A DNA stretch of 64,000 nt. Source: Notamacropus eugenii (Eukaryota > Chordata > Mammalia > Diprotodontia > Macropodidae). Below, piece by piece: positions 11,175 to 22,234 of this stretch (position 1 is the first letter of the stretch; every line of letters starts with the position of its first letter). The stretch spans positions 53,384,271 through 53,448,270 of the forward strand of contig NC_092875.1 in NCBI RefSeq assembly GCF_028372415.1, in the 5' to 3' direction. The notes under the pieces were generated by a model, which saw nothing but the letters and a program-made list of their open reading frames with translations, was not told the DNA's origin and ran no database searches. Both the position numbers and the translations under genes were made by a program.

Positions 11175-12790
11175 CCCCGAGTCTCAGTCAGTGAACGTTT
11201 GTTAAGCTCCTGCCACGTGCTCGTCCCTGTGCTAAGCTTTGGGGATACCGAGGCACAAGAGAGCCCCTGGCTTCCAGGAGCTGACAACAGGCAGACAGGT
11301 TCTGTGGAGGGTAAGTAGGGTCTCATGGGCAGAGGGAAGGCCTCCTGGGAAAGGCTTCTTGTAAATGTGAGATGTGGGAAGCCAGGAAGGTGGAGTGGAG
11401 GGGGGACAGTCCACCAGGGAGGGGGATAGCCAGAGAAAGTGCCTAGATCAAGTCACTAGATAGAAGAATAGGAGTTGAAAATTAAGGGGTGAGAATACCA
11501 GCAAGGTAGGACGGTGCCAGGTTATGACGGTCAAACAGATCATTTTCTATTTGATCCTGCTGGGGACTGCGAACCATTGGGTTGTATTAAGTGACTATGT
11601 TGGACCTTTGTTTTAGGAAAATCACAGTAATAGCTGAATGAAGGAGACTGCAGATCCACCTGCAGATTATTTCAATCAGCCAGGTGTGAGGTAATATGGC
11701 CCTTCACCAAGGTGGTGGCAGTGTCAGAGGACAGATGGGGACCTGTGGGAGAGATGTTGCAAAGGTGAGATGGTCAGGCTTTGGCAAAAGAATGACTATG
11801 GGAAGTGAGCTATTGTGAGGAGTCAAGATGACTGGACTAGATAGATTGTGTTCTTACTCTTTGCTGGGTATAGAAAGTAGGAGTGGGAAATGGTTTAAGG
11901 GGAAAGATAATTTCAGTTTTGGACATGTTGAGTTTCAGGTGTCTGCTGGACATCAGTTTGAGATGTCTGAAAGGCAGGTAGAGATACAAGACTGGAGATC
12001 AAAAGAAAGGTTGGGGCGGGAAACGTAGATTTGGGAATCATCCGCATAGAGATAATAATTAAATAATTAAATTAATTAAAGTTGGTGTGGTTACCCAGTG
12101 AAATAGTGTAGAGGGAGAAGAGGGCTCAGGACAGAGCCCTGAGAGACCCCTGAGGTTAGAGGAGGTTAAAGGAGAAGGAGTAGTCAGAGAGGTAGGAGGA
12201 GAACCTTGAAAACCTCGAGAGGAGAAGGTATCAGGGAAGAGAGAATGATCCCTGGGTGTCAGAGGCTGCAGAGAGGTCAAGGAAAATGAGAATTGAGACA
12301 AGGCCATTGGATATGGCAACTAAGAGATCACTGACAACTTTGGAGAGAGTAGTTTTGATGGAATAGTGAGGTCGTGAGCAGGGTTGTAAGGGTTTAAGGG
12401 TTGTAAGAGTGAAGACAGAGAAAGTGTAGTCCTCTATTGTAGAAGGCCTTTTCATGGGGTTTGGCAGTAATGGGCAGAAGAGATACAAGATGATAGTTGT
12501 CAGGGACCAACGGTTGGGTTGAGATTGAGTTGTTGGGTTTTTCTTAAGGATACGGGAGACAAGGGCATGTTTATAGGTAGTAGGGAAAGAGTTAATAGAG
12601 GGAGAGGTTGAAAATAAGCGAAAGAGTGGGGATGACAGAAGGGTACAGCTGTTGGAGGAGACAGGATGGAGTGGGATCCATTGAGCAGGTAGAGGAGTTA
12701 GCCTTAGTAAGTAATGAGGCCACTTCTTTGTGTGAGGCAGGGATGAAGGAGATCATGGCAAGAAGTAAGCCCAGAGCCTCAGTGCACCAG
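11175..12790 (-). mobile_element. L2 LINE, 3' end to RT, antisense
   Basis: Starts at the left with the complement of the L2 3' end ('gtttgttaagctcctgccac', 'ctgtgctaagctttggggat'). It continues through ORF2 in antisense; the minus-strand frame at 12231-12488 reads TLSKVVSDLLVAISNG and LIFLDLSAASDT, an L2 RT block. Decayed, with short AT-rich insertions near 12057. Confidence 0.75.
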
Positions 12791-12879
12791 AATATTCATG
12801 GCAGTACTTTTTTTGTGGCAGTAGAGATCTTGAAATAAAGATGTCCAATGAAGGAGTTTTTTTCACTAGAGTATATCTC

Positions 12880-13000
12880 TAATTATTAGAAGGTTTTTCC
12901 TGATGTCAATCCTACATTTTCCTTTTTGTATCTTCCCTCATGGCTTTTGAATCTACTTTCTGGAGTCAAACAAAAAAGATATAGCAGTAGAAAGATTTGG
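12880..13000 (-). repeat. CR1/L3-like fragment
   Basis: 'tttttcctgatgtcaatcct' and 'tatcttccctcatggctttt' fit the antisense of the conserved CR1/L3 3' ORF text. Weak. Confidence 0.4.
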
Positions 13001-13113
13001 TTGAACCATAGAGATCACTATTGCAGAGGAAGAATTCTCACAATGTGTAAGTAAAATCTAAAGTACAAGTAACCTAGAGTTCACTTCTAGTCCATTCACG
13101 TAAGACTAGTCTA

Positions 13114-13243
13114 ACTAGGGGTGGGGAATCTGTGGCCCTAAGGATTTTTTCTGTGAAGTTTGGATTCAGTCAAAGGGCTGTACTTGAGAACCTAGAGGGC
13201 CACATATTGCCTCCAGGATGAAGGTTCCCTACTCCTGGGTCTA
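13114..13243. mobile_element. short hAT-like nonautonomous element
   Basis: Bounded by inverted ends 'ggggtggggaatctgtggcc' and 'gatgaaggttccctactcct'. The interior 'gaagtttggattcagtcaaa' is shared with 319-440. This copy keeps both ends but lacks the central palindrome. Confidence 0.55.
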
Positions 13244-13791
13244 AACATTAGTGGAGAGAATGATTATTTGATTCTCCTTGTCTCTGAGAGGCAAAGTTGG
13301 TAAGGGCTTTGGAGAGGAGAGATCCTTCTCTTCTATTCCAACTTTGAGAGAGGATTCACCAGGATTCCAGACCCTTTTCCTTCAGAGTCTCCTGGAGGGA
13401 AAGAAAGATTTTGGGAAGAAGCAGAAACATAGAGCAGCTGGCTCCTTGACATGTCATTGATTTCCAGCTTGCTGCAATAAAGACTTTGGTGAGTGTTTCC
13501 TTGGGTGAAATAACAGCTTTCAGTTGAGTTGAGATAGATTGCTCCCAGTGGTAGAAACCATTCATTCTATGTATTGCCTGATATATTCTAATCTGTAGAA
13601 CTTCTTGAATTTCTGTTTGCTATTGACTTGGATAAATGAGTTTATTCTTTAGGTTCACTCGTTGTGACGGGCATTATATAACTAGCATTTGGTAGATAGG
13701 AAGTCAAGCCTCTAGATACAGCTTGAGGCACTCCTTGCCTATTAAGAGATAGTGACCAGGAAAGCAGCTTGAACTTAGTATTCCTCTCTGA

Positions 13792-14031
13792 GGGCAGCTA
13801 TGTGGCACAATTGATAAAATGACAGCCCTGGAGTCAGGAAGCTTCACCTTTCTGAGTTTAATCTGTCCTCAGCTACTGGGCAAGTCACTTAACTCACTTT
13901 GCCTCAGTTTCCTCATCTTTAAAATGAGCTGGAAAAGAAAATGGCAAACCATTCCAGTATCTCTGCCAAGAACACCCCAAATGGTGTCACCAAGAGTCAG
14001 AAACAATGGAAAAATAACTGAATGACAACAG
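13792..14031 (+). repeat. Mar1/WSINE-type SINE with RTE-like tail
   Basis: Head 'gggcagctatgtggcacaat', CORE 'gcctcagtttcctcatcttt', and tail 'ggcaaaccattccagtatct' to 'aactgaatgacaaca'. The tail resembles an RTE/BovB 3' end, so it probably moves by an RTE-type LINE. Confidence 0.8.
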
Positions 14032-14261
14032 TATGCCAGGTACTGTCCTTCACGTTGACGTTGACTAATATGGGCTCTTGTAGCTGACCCAAGTTTTATT
14101 GCCTCTCCATTTTAACTTTATTTACACTGCTAGAGTTATTGTGTGTGTGGTTCTTTTGACTCCACTTTCTTCAGTCTGTGTCACTTTCCATATTTTTCTG
14201 AATTAATTCTTCATGTTTGTCTTTCCTTGTGGTATGGTAATATTTTATTACTCTCATAGTA

Positions 14262-14512
14262 CCTGGTGATAGCACAGTGGATAGAGCCCTGGGCCCAGAG
14301 TCGAGAAGATCTAAAATCAAATCTGGCCTCAGACACAACCTGCTACGTGACCCTAGGCAAGTAACTAAACCTCTGCCTCAGTTTCCTTAATTGAAAAATA
14401 ATACCTCCTACCTCCCAGGGTTGTTGTGAGGATAAAATATGATAATAATTATAAAATGTTTAGCACGGTGCCTGGTACATAGTAGGTGTTTAATAAATGC
14501 TTGTTTCCTTCC
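14262..14512 (+). repeat. MIR-class SINE, full length
   Basis: Head 'gatagcacagtggatagagc', CORE 'gcctcagtttccttaattga', then 'gttgttgtgaggataaaata' and 'taggtgtttaataaatgctt' at the 3' end. Confidence 0.8.
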
Positions 14513-14519
14513 TCTTACA

Positions 14520-15269
14520 TGAAAGGTCACCAAAAGAGATACTTCAGGTTGCAGGTAGTCTTGGGACTCACAACCATTCAAAAAACAATAGCTCATAAGT
14601 CCTCATCAATGTATTTAGTCTTTCTTAGTTTTATTTTTTAAAATGATATTGATGTTTTGTTTTTGTGTTACGTTTAGGATTACTGCCATTTTGTGACAGG
14701 TCTCTTAAACAAAGTAAACGATTAAGAAAAACTTAACACAGTGACTACAACGGAGAGCGCACACAACATTGTACCTCTGTAATATCCTTCCTCTCTATTA
14801 AAAAAAATAGAATTAGATTTTCTCTTGCTCCCATCTCTCATCCCATGGAAAAAATAGAAACAAAAATGAATTCCTTTAAACAAATACGCTTAGTCAAACA
14901 AAACAAATTCCCTCATTGATAGGGAATCACGAATGGTCTAAACTTCCCTCTGACCTTCCAGCTTCTGCTGTTTGTCTCCTGAGGGAAGGTGACAAAGGAA
15001 GCCAAGACCTATCTGTGCCAGCACAAGGCAGCTCCCACCTTCTGCTGCCAACCTGGTCTCCCAGCTGGAATGTGGAGAACCTCCAGTACAAAAAGAATAA
15101 CATTCCTTTTGACCCTGATCAGGCTTTTCATCTCTTGCTGTGCCTGTCCCTTGAGGAATGGAGAAAAGGAAAGTCACTGGGACTTTCTTCTATTGCTTTA
15201 CTATGTTCTGCCTAACCTCCAAAGAAGAGAAGTAGTGAAGAGGGCCTTCCATCTGACTACTTAGCCAGG
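14520..15269. other. unassigned stretch
   Basis: No gene or nameable repeat. Open frames here are short, lack splice or homology support, and differ between strands. Confidence 0.4.
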
Positions 15270-16812
15270 TACCTTCCATCTCGCACTACCCTTGTCTTTA
15301 GCCCGATCTCCAGCATCCTCTAGGAAGAAGAGTAGCGCCTTCCACTCAGTGATGAATATTCTCACACCTGATCATACTTTACACATCCTGATAATTTTGA
15401 ATCCTTGTAAGTCATCATCTAAATCTCATTCCCCACTTCTACCACCCAATTCCTCATTCCTTCTCAAGCCTCCCATTCCAAAGTTCCAACTAAATACTAC
15501 CCTCCACTTCCAGAATACCTAGAGAATAAACTTCCTTCATGCTAATTTCTTTTCTTTTCTCACTCCTTCCATCTTCTGTCTTTTACTGAAACCTGGCTTC
15601 TGCCTGGTGATGTAGCATTCCTTCCCACCCATTACAGTACTCGCTGTACCTTCATTTATTCCTTTTGGCTCCCTCATCAAGTTGGGGGTGTTGGAATATT
15701 CTTTGCTCCCCATTGCCACTTCTGGGTTCCCTCGCTATCTCTGTCATTCACTGAGTAACCTCTTCTTCTTTGAGGTTTATACTATTCATCTCTGCCACTG
15801 AATCAAAATCCTGGTAGCTCTTGTCTACAGACATCCCCTTCTTTCTGAAATAGAATTGGTACATGGCTTATAATTTTTCTCTTCCATAACTTCTGCCCTC
15901 AAACTAGGGGGCTTAAACATACTTATTGATCTTTCCTTAAATATTCTAACCACTCAGTTACTCAACCTCCTCACTTTCCATGAGCTACTCCTCCATCCTA
16001 CCTCAGCCACACATAAAAAAGTCCTACCTTTGATCTTGCCATCAACCAAAAATGCACTGCTACCTTGTTTAAGAATCTCCTTATCTGACCATAGTCTATT
16101 GACTTTCCACCTCTTCCTCTGCCTTCTCTTATCAAATCCTATTCTTTGTCCACACTGTGACCTTCAGTTCCTTGACGCCTCAGTTGTGTCCTAGGACATC
16201 TCCCTGTACTAGCCGCTCTATCCTCCTTTCCTCATCTTCACCCCTTGGTGAACCAATTCAACTCTACATTGTTCTCTTCTCTGAGTCTTTAGCCCCCTTA
16301 TCATTTCAACAATTGTGAAAGGCCCAGCCTTGGATCACTCTCACCATCCACCAGTTTTCATCTTTGCTCCTACACACAGGTTGCTTAATGAAGGTGGAGA
16401 TAACCATTCTGACTAAATCCAGGACAAATTTATGTTGCATAACATCAACTGGGCTCTCACTGGTGCTAGGCAATTCTGCTTCTTTATCAATTCGTTATCC
16501 TACTCTCCACAACAGCTCTTCCAAACTTTTTAATCTTTCCTCAAACCTTCCTTGGCTTCCCCTACTCCCATCCTCTTAGCTGAGAAGTTTGTCTTGTATT
16601 TTATTAAAAAAATTGAGGCCATTCACTGAGAACTTCCACTTCTTCTCTCTTCATTATTTCCTATCACTCAGGTGCCTTGTCCTGCATGATAAAGTGGCCT
16701 TAATCCTTATCAAGGCTAACCCCTTTCCTTGTTCGAGAGATCTCATTCCATCCTGTCTCCAACAGATTGACCCCTCCGTCATCCCCACTCATTAATTTGT
16801 TTTCTCATTCCT
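15270..16812 (+). mobile_element. L2 LINE, ORF2 relic
   Basis: About 1.5 kb sharing blocks with the copy at 8575-10345, e.g. 'cccagccttggatcactctc', 'ccaattcaactctacattgt' and 'aaaaaaattgaggccattca'. It covers the upstream part of ORF2 and is heavily decayed. Confidence 0.65.
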
Positions 16813-17050
16813 TACTGCCAATAGGTTGTGTTTGTCCTTCGTTTTTGAAGAGAACCATGACATCAGGGAAATGATGACCTGCCTTGCAGTTGATTTTGAT
16901 TTGAGTGAGGGAGGGCTGTGCAAAGTCACCAGTCTTACTTTCTCCTCCAGAGTCATCTGGATCCAATGGCCAGGTATTAATCAGGACAACTGGAGATGGC
17001 CCAGGATGCATTAGGAGACCCTTACCCCTTTAGGCTAAGGCCTTTTCAGG
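16813..17050 (+). repeat. marsupial interspersed repeat, name not recalled
   Basis: 'tttgaagagaaccatgacat', 'gagtgagggagggctgtgca' and 'aactggagatggcccaggat' form a block I recognise as dispersed in marsupial genomes but cannot name. Confidence 0.4.
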
Positions 17051-17099
17051 TTCTCACTTTGAATGAGATAATTCCCATTCAATGTCCCTCTTTAAGAAG

Positions 17100-17851
17100 T
17101 GGCATGGCCACTTTAATTAAAAAACTTCCAACAAACATGCCCATGTTTCCCACATTATGAAAAAACCCTCACAAAAAAAGTTTGGTCCTTAACTTCTTTC
17201 TTATTTACTTTTTGATTAGGCTTATCTCGAGCTCATATGGATAAATTGGGGTCTCCCGCTATTATAGTTTTATTCTATATTTCTCCTTGTAAGTCAGTTT
17301 TTTCCTTTAAGTATCTAGAAGCCATACTATTTGGTGCCTATGTGTCAAATATTTGAATTGACTCGTCTATGTTTCCTTTCAGCAAAATGTAGTCTTCATC
17401 TTTATCTATTTTAATTTAGTCTATTTTTGCTGTTGCCTTGTCCAAAAGCATAATTACTACCCCCGCTTTTCTTGTTTTCAGTTGAAGCATCATAGCTTTT
17501 GCTCCAGCTCTTTTCCTTAACTCTGTATGAGTCTTTTATCTTTCAAGTGTGTTCCTTGTAAACAATAGATTATTAGATTTTGCTCTTCAGTGTTTCTTCT
17601 AACATTCTGTTTTATGGGTAAGTCCATTCTAACCACATCCCCAGTTATGATAATTATTTCTTTTCATCCAGCTCTCTTATCCTTTTCTTTCTCTATATTC
17701 CTCACTCCCCATTGATTTCTGTTACTCTCTCTTTTTTATTTTTACCTTGTCTTCCCTACCCCCTTTTTACAGCTTATGACTAATCCTTTCCTGAATCTAC
17801 CCTCTTCCTGTCCCTATCTGCATCCTTATTGACTTGCATTCATTCCCACAC

Positions 17852-17892
<41 letters not shown>

Positions 17893-18355
17893 CTGCCCTC
17901 TTTTGACTAATTTAGATGAAAGTGAAGTTCAAGTCATACCAACTCCCTCATAGTTTCCATGTTTGCAACAATTTTACTTTTGCACAACCAAATTATGTAT
18001 GTTAATTAAGTTCCCTGTTTTTTCCTCCTATTTCCCTCTAATGTATCCTTTCTCCTTCCTCTCCCTTCTTTTTTCTTATAACATCTCCATGATGTAACAA
18101 AAGTATTTATGGATCTTCTGTCTCAGTTGACTACTTCTATGATGTCTTGTGACATTAGGATTCTGAAAGAGCAAGTACTTTTAACACCCTCCCCTCCATT
18201 ATAATATACACAGTTTGTTTTATAAAATCTTTTTCAGTAGCCTATTTTAATATGTCTGTGCACTAATACATGATCAATTTTAGTATGTATATGAGATATA
18301 CATACATATATGCATAAAATACATATATACATGCATACATAGATGTATATATTCT
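17100..18355 (-). mobile_element. L1 relic: ORF2 start and inter-ORF region
   Basis: On the minus strand, 17640-17220 corresponds to the start of L1 ORF2 (endonuclease), with text antisense to 'ataatagcgggagaccccaa' and the upstream ORF2-start region. To its right is a pyrimidine-rich inter-ORF segment with a (TG)n tract. Frames are broken throughout. Confidence 0.6.
17855..17891 (+). repeat. (TG)n microsatellite
   Basis: About 18 uninterrupted TG units inside the L1 relic. Confidence 0.95.
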
Positions 18356-18359
18356 TTTG

Positions 18360-20415
18360 CAGTCCCATTTGAAAGATTAGCTCCAGTTTCTCCAGCAATT
18401 TATTAAACTCTGTATTTTCCCTTTTGTTTATATTTCTTTTAGATTTGTTCAAAACCGAGAGAAGGACGTGAAAGTCTCCTGCTATTATTTTAATATCTTT
18501 GTCTTCTTGTAATTCAGGTAATTTTTCCTTTATTAATTTAGATGCTAAGGCACCCAGAGCATAAGTTTAATATTGATTTGTTGTTTATATTCCATTTAAG
18601 TGTAATGCAGTTTCCTTGTTTATATTATGAGGGGGTTTTTTTGTTTTATTTTCTCTTGTTTGATAGCATGATTATAACTCCTTATTTTTTTAATCTGATG
18701 CATAGTAAATTTTGTTTCAGCCGCTCAGTGGGGTTTTGTATTCTTATCTGTCGCTCTCCTGTTTTATTGGATCATTTAATTCATTCATATTTAAAGTTAT
18801 AAGAGTTAGGTCTATTTTTTAATCTTTAATTTTGCATTATATGAATTAAAATTTTTTCTTTTTATCTTTACAGATAGTACTTATCTCCAAGTATATTTGC
18901 TTAATCTGCTTAAACTCAACACTCTTTCTGTAGGCTCTTTTCTCTTGACCTTCATCCTCCCCTCCTTTTTTGCCTCTTTCACTAGTTTTTGGGGTTTTAT
19001 TGAACTTTTTAATTCCCCTTTCTTTCTTACATTTATCTAATTATCTAATTGTTTCCTTCAAAAAATGGGAAAAGAAAAATTTTCAGTTAAGTAGTTAACT
19101 ACAATCTCTTTTCTTATCCTTCTCCCCTTCAACTTATTTTGTTTGTTAGTAGGTTTGTTGTTATTGTTGTTTTCTTTACCTTTTTCTAAAAAGGATTTCT
19201 TTACCTTCTCTTCTATTAAATTTTCTATTATAAACTTTTATTCTTTGATTCATGAGCATTGTCCTTACTTATTCCATCATTAGTGTCTGTGCTGCTCTTG
19301 AAATTCAAGTTTCTAAAATATCTATTCTCAGTTCCCTCTCCCAAACAATTTCCTTGTCAGTTCCCTACTTTTTCTGTTATACCTCACTTTTAGAAGTGTC
19401 ATCTCGTACAGGAGACATGGATATTGCCACATAGTAGAAATTTTCCTGTGTTCCTGATAATGCAGGCCATTTTTATCCCCTGCTATCACCATGATAATTT
19501 TCTTTCTTGTTTGCCATGGAATCTCCTCTCTGGATGCATGCCTTCTCATCCTTCTGGGTGTCAGTTGCTCCTGGGATCTCTGATTCTCCTTCTCCTGAGG
19601 CAGGAGAGCAAAACATTCTATCCCAGGTAATGCTCTCTGTGAACGCCAAATCCTTGTAGAGTATACCCATATGTTAAGATCCTTTGTATCTCATGACAGA
19701 ATATATTCCTCCTTCTACACACAAGGGAGTGTTCTTCATTGGGATCTCCTTTCTGTCACTGAATTGAGATTTCCCTTTTTCATATGTAGTCCTTCCCTTT
19801 GCCTCTCTACTCATTCTTCTATATCCCATCTTCTTCCTGAGACACCACACAATTTCCCTTTGTTCTTTACCCTTGATGTGGTTAGAGTTAATTGTATGTT
19901 CTTTGGTATCTTCTCCCTCTTCTCCCCCTTCTTAGGTATGTTCTGACTCTCCAGCTTAGTCCCTCTCAGAATACTGTTTCACTTGTATTGGGGGGTTGTG
20001 TGGTTTATTCCATGGTTTCAGACCCATTTTTCTAGCATCATTTCTGTTTAAGTACCATTTTCATCCTTATCTCCTTGCATGCTTATATAAAGATTTTAAT
20101 GGTTCTGCTCTTATTTGTTGATGTTTACCCACATAGGTTTTTTTCTTTCTAGTTTTTTTTTTCCTTTTAACAGTCTCTGAAGGTGGGCTCATTCATTATT
20201 TGTGTTTTTCTATGTAACATTATTTATTTACCTTTCTTATGTTTCTCTCGTCTGGGGTGTTTGCCAAGAGAATAACCTGTTCACATGTAGGGTTTTGTTT
20301 TTTTTGTAAGAGCACTTCAAATGCCTTTTTTAAAAGTTGAACTTCCTTCTTTTTCATTGATGGTCAGGCTTAAGTTTGGCGTGTATGTCACTTTGGAGTT
20401 CATCTTGAGCTCCTT
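18360..20415 (-). mobile_element. older L1 relic: ORF2 start and upstream region
   Basis: At 18800-18360 the minus strand again matches the L1 ORF2 endonuclease start (the landmark 'attcattcatatttaaagtt' lies just upstream of ORF2 in therian L1). To the right a long decayed segment leads to ORF1-like text at 20690-21160. It is a second L1 beside the one at 17.1 kb. Confidence 0.5.
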
Positions 20416-20419
20416 TGCT

Positions 20420-20682
20420 AATAATCGCTGATGTTTATATAATGTTTGAATGTTTGCAAAATGCTTTACAAATATTATCTGATTTGATCTTTACAGCAAC
20501 CCTGGGAAGTAGCTGCTTTTTTCACCCTTCATTTTACAGTTGAGGAAGTTGAATCAGACAGAGGTTAAGTGACTTCCCCAGAATCACAAAACTAACAAGT
20601 ATCTGAGGGTAGATTTGAACTCAGGTCTTCCTGACTCCAAGTCCAGTGCTATATTCATTGTGCTACTCTGATCTTTGGAACA
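20420..20682 (-). repeat. MIR-class SINE inside old L1
   Basis: Antisense order: 'aatgctttacaaatattatc', 'ttttacagttgaggaagttg', 'aggttaagtgacttccccag', 'gaactcaggtcttcctgact'. Nearly full length; it splits the old L1. Confidence 0.8.
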
Positions 20683-20689
20683 CTTTATT

Positions 20690-21160
20690 CCATTCTGTTT
20701 TGCAGTTTTTGATAGCTACTAACTAGTCTTATCCAGTTCAGTTTTCCTCTCCTTTATATGTGATGCTCTTTCTCCTGGTCATTAGTAGAATTTGTTGTTT
20801 GTTATTGAAAATGTTCAATTTAATCACTGTGTGTCCTGGAGTTTGCATAAGATTTCTTTTTGTAGGCAGACTGTGGAGTCTTTCAACTGGTACTTTGTTT
20901 TCTGTATCCAGAAGTTCTGGGTAGCTTTTCTTGTATTATTTCGTGAATTGTAGCCTTCAGGATTTTTTACTTGTATTCTTCAGGAACACCTGTTATCCTT
21001 AAGTTGTCTCTACTTGCTCTGTCTTTGAGATCAAAATGTTTTTCTGGTATGGAGAGCATGTTTTATTTTAATATTATTTTTTGTTTCTCTTCTTCCTGAA
21101 TGTCATTCACTTCTGTGTATTTATATTCCTAATCAAGTTCTTTTGTTTTTTGAGATATTT
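20690..21160 (-). mobile_element. old L1 ORF1 fragment
   Basis: Minus-strand text around 20990-21060 fits the ORF1 coiled-coil to RRM junction (the 'RSRRDNLRI' type block), continuing the L1 broken by the MIR at 20420-20682. Confidence 0.45.
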
Positions 21161-21164
21161 TTAA

Positions 21165-22232
21165 AAAAATTTCTAATTACATGTAAAAACAATTTTAAAC
21201 ATTAATTAAAAAAATTAAATTCCAAATTCTCTTTCTCCCTCCTTCCCCTCCCCTCTCCATGAGAAGGCAAGCATTTTTATATAGATTATACATGTGCAGT
21301 TATGCAGAACATATTTCCATATTAGTCATACTGTGAAAGAAAACACACAAAAAAACCCAAGAAAAATAAAGACATTTTTAAAAAAAGTATGCTGTAATCT
21401 GCATTCAGACTCCATCAATTCTTTCTCTGGAGGTGGATAACATTTTTTCTTCATATGTCTTTTGGAATTGTCTTGAATCATTGTGTTGCTGAGAATACTG
21501 AAATCATTCACAGTTGATCATCTTACATTATTAGTTACTGTGTACAGTGGTCTCCTGGTTATACTCACTTCGCTTTGTATCAGTTTATATAGGTCTTCCC
21601 ACATTTTTCTGAAAGCATCCTCCTTATCATTTCTTATAGCACAATAGTATTCCATCACAATCTTATACATAATTTGTTTAGTCATGCCAAAATTAGTGAG
21701 CATCCTCTCAGTTTTTGATTCTTGCTATTGCAGAAAAGATCTACTATGAATATTTCTGTGCATATGAGTTCTTTCCTTCTTTTTTGATCTTTTGGGTACA
21801 GACCTAGTAGTGGTGTTGCTGGGTTAAAGGGTATGCACAGTTTTATAGCCCTTTGGGCATGGTTCCAAATTGTCCTCCTGAATGTCTGGATCATTACGTA
21901 ACTCCATCAACAGTACAATTCTCCCACATACCCACCAACATTTGTCATTTTTATTTTCTGTCATATTAGCCAATCTGATAGGGATGAGGTGGTTCTTCAA
22001 AGTTGTTTTAATTTGCAGTTCTCTAATCAATAGTGATTTAGGGCATTTTTTTTAATTTGACTAGAGATAGCTTCAATTTCTTCATCTGAATACTGTCTGT
22101 TCATATCCTTTGACTATTTATCAGTTTGGGAAATGACTTATAATCTTATAAATTTGACTCCGTTCTCTATATATTTGGGAAATGAGGCCTTTATCAGAGA
22201 AACTTGCTGTAAATTTTTTTCACAGTTATGAT
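21165..22232 (-). mobile_element. L1 3' end: ORF2 C-terminus and 3' UTR
   Basis: Minus-strand frames read CIPFNPATPLLGLYPKDQ and MEYYCAIRNDKEDAFRKMWE, the L1 ORF2 C-terminal block (compare human LPYDPAIPLLGIYPE...MEYYSAIKRNE), broken into several frames. The left end is the marsupial L1 3' UTR, with 'tgagaaggcaagcattttta' and 'catgtaaaaacaattttaaa'. It adjoins HAL1-like DNA on the right. Confidence 0.8.
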
Positions 22233-22234
22233 TA

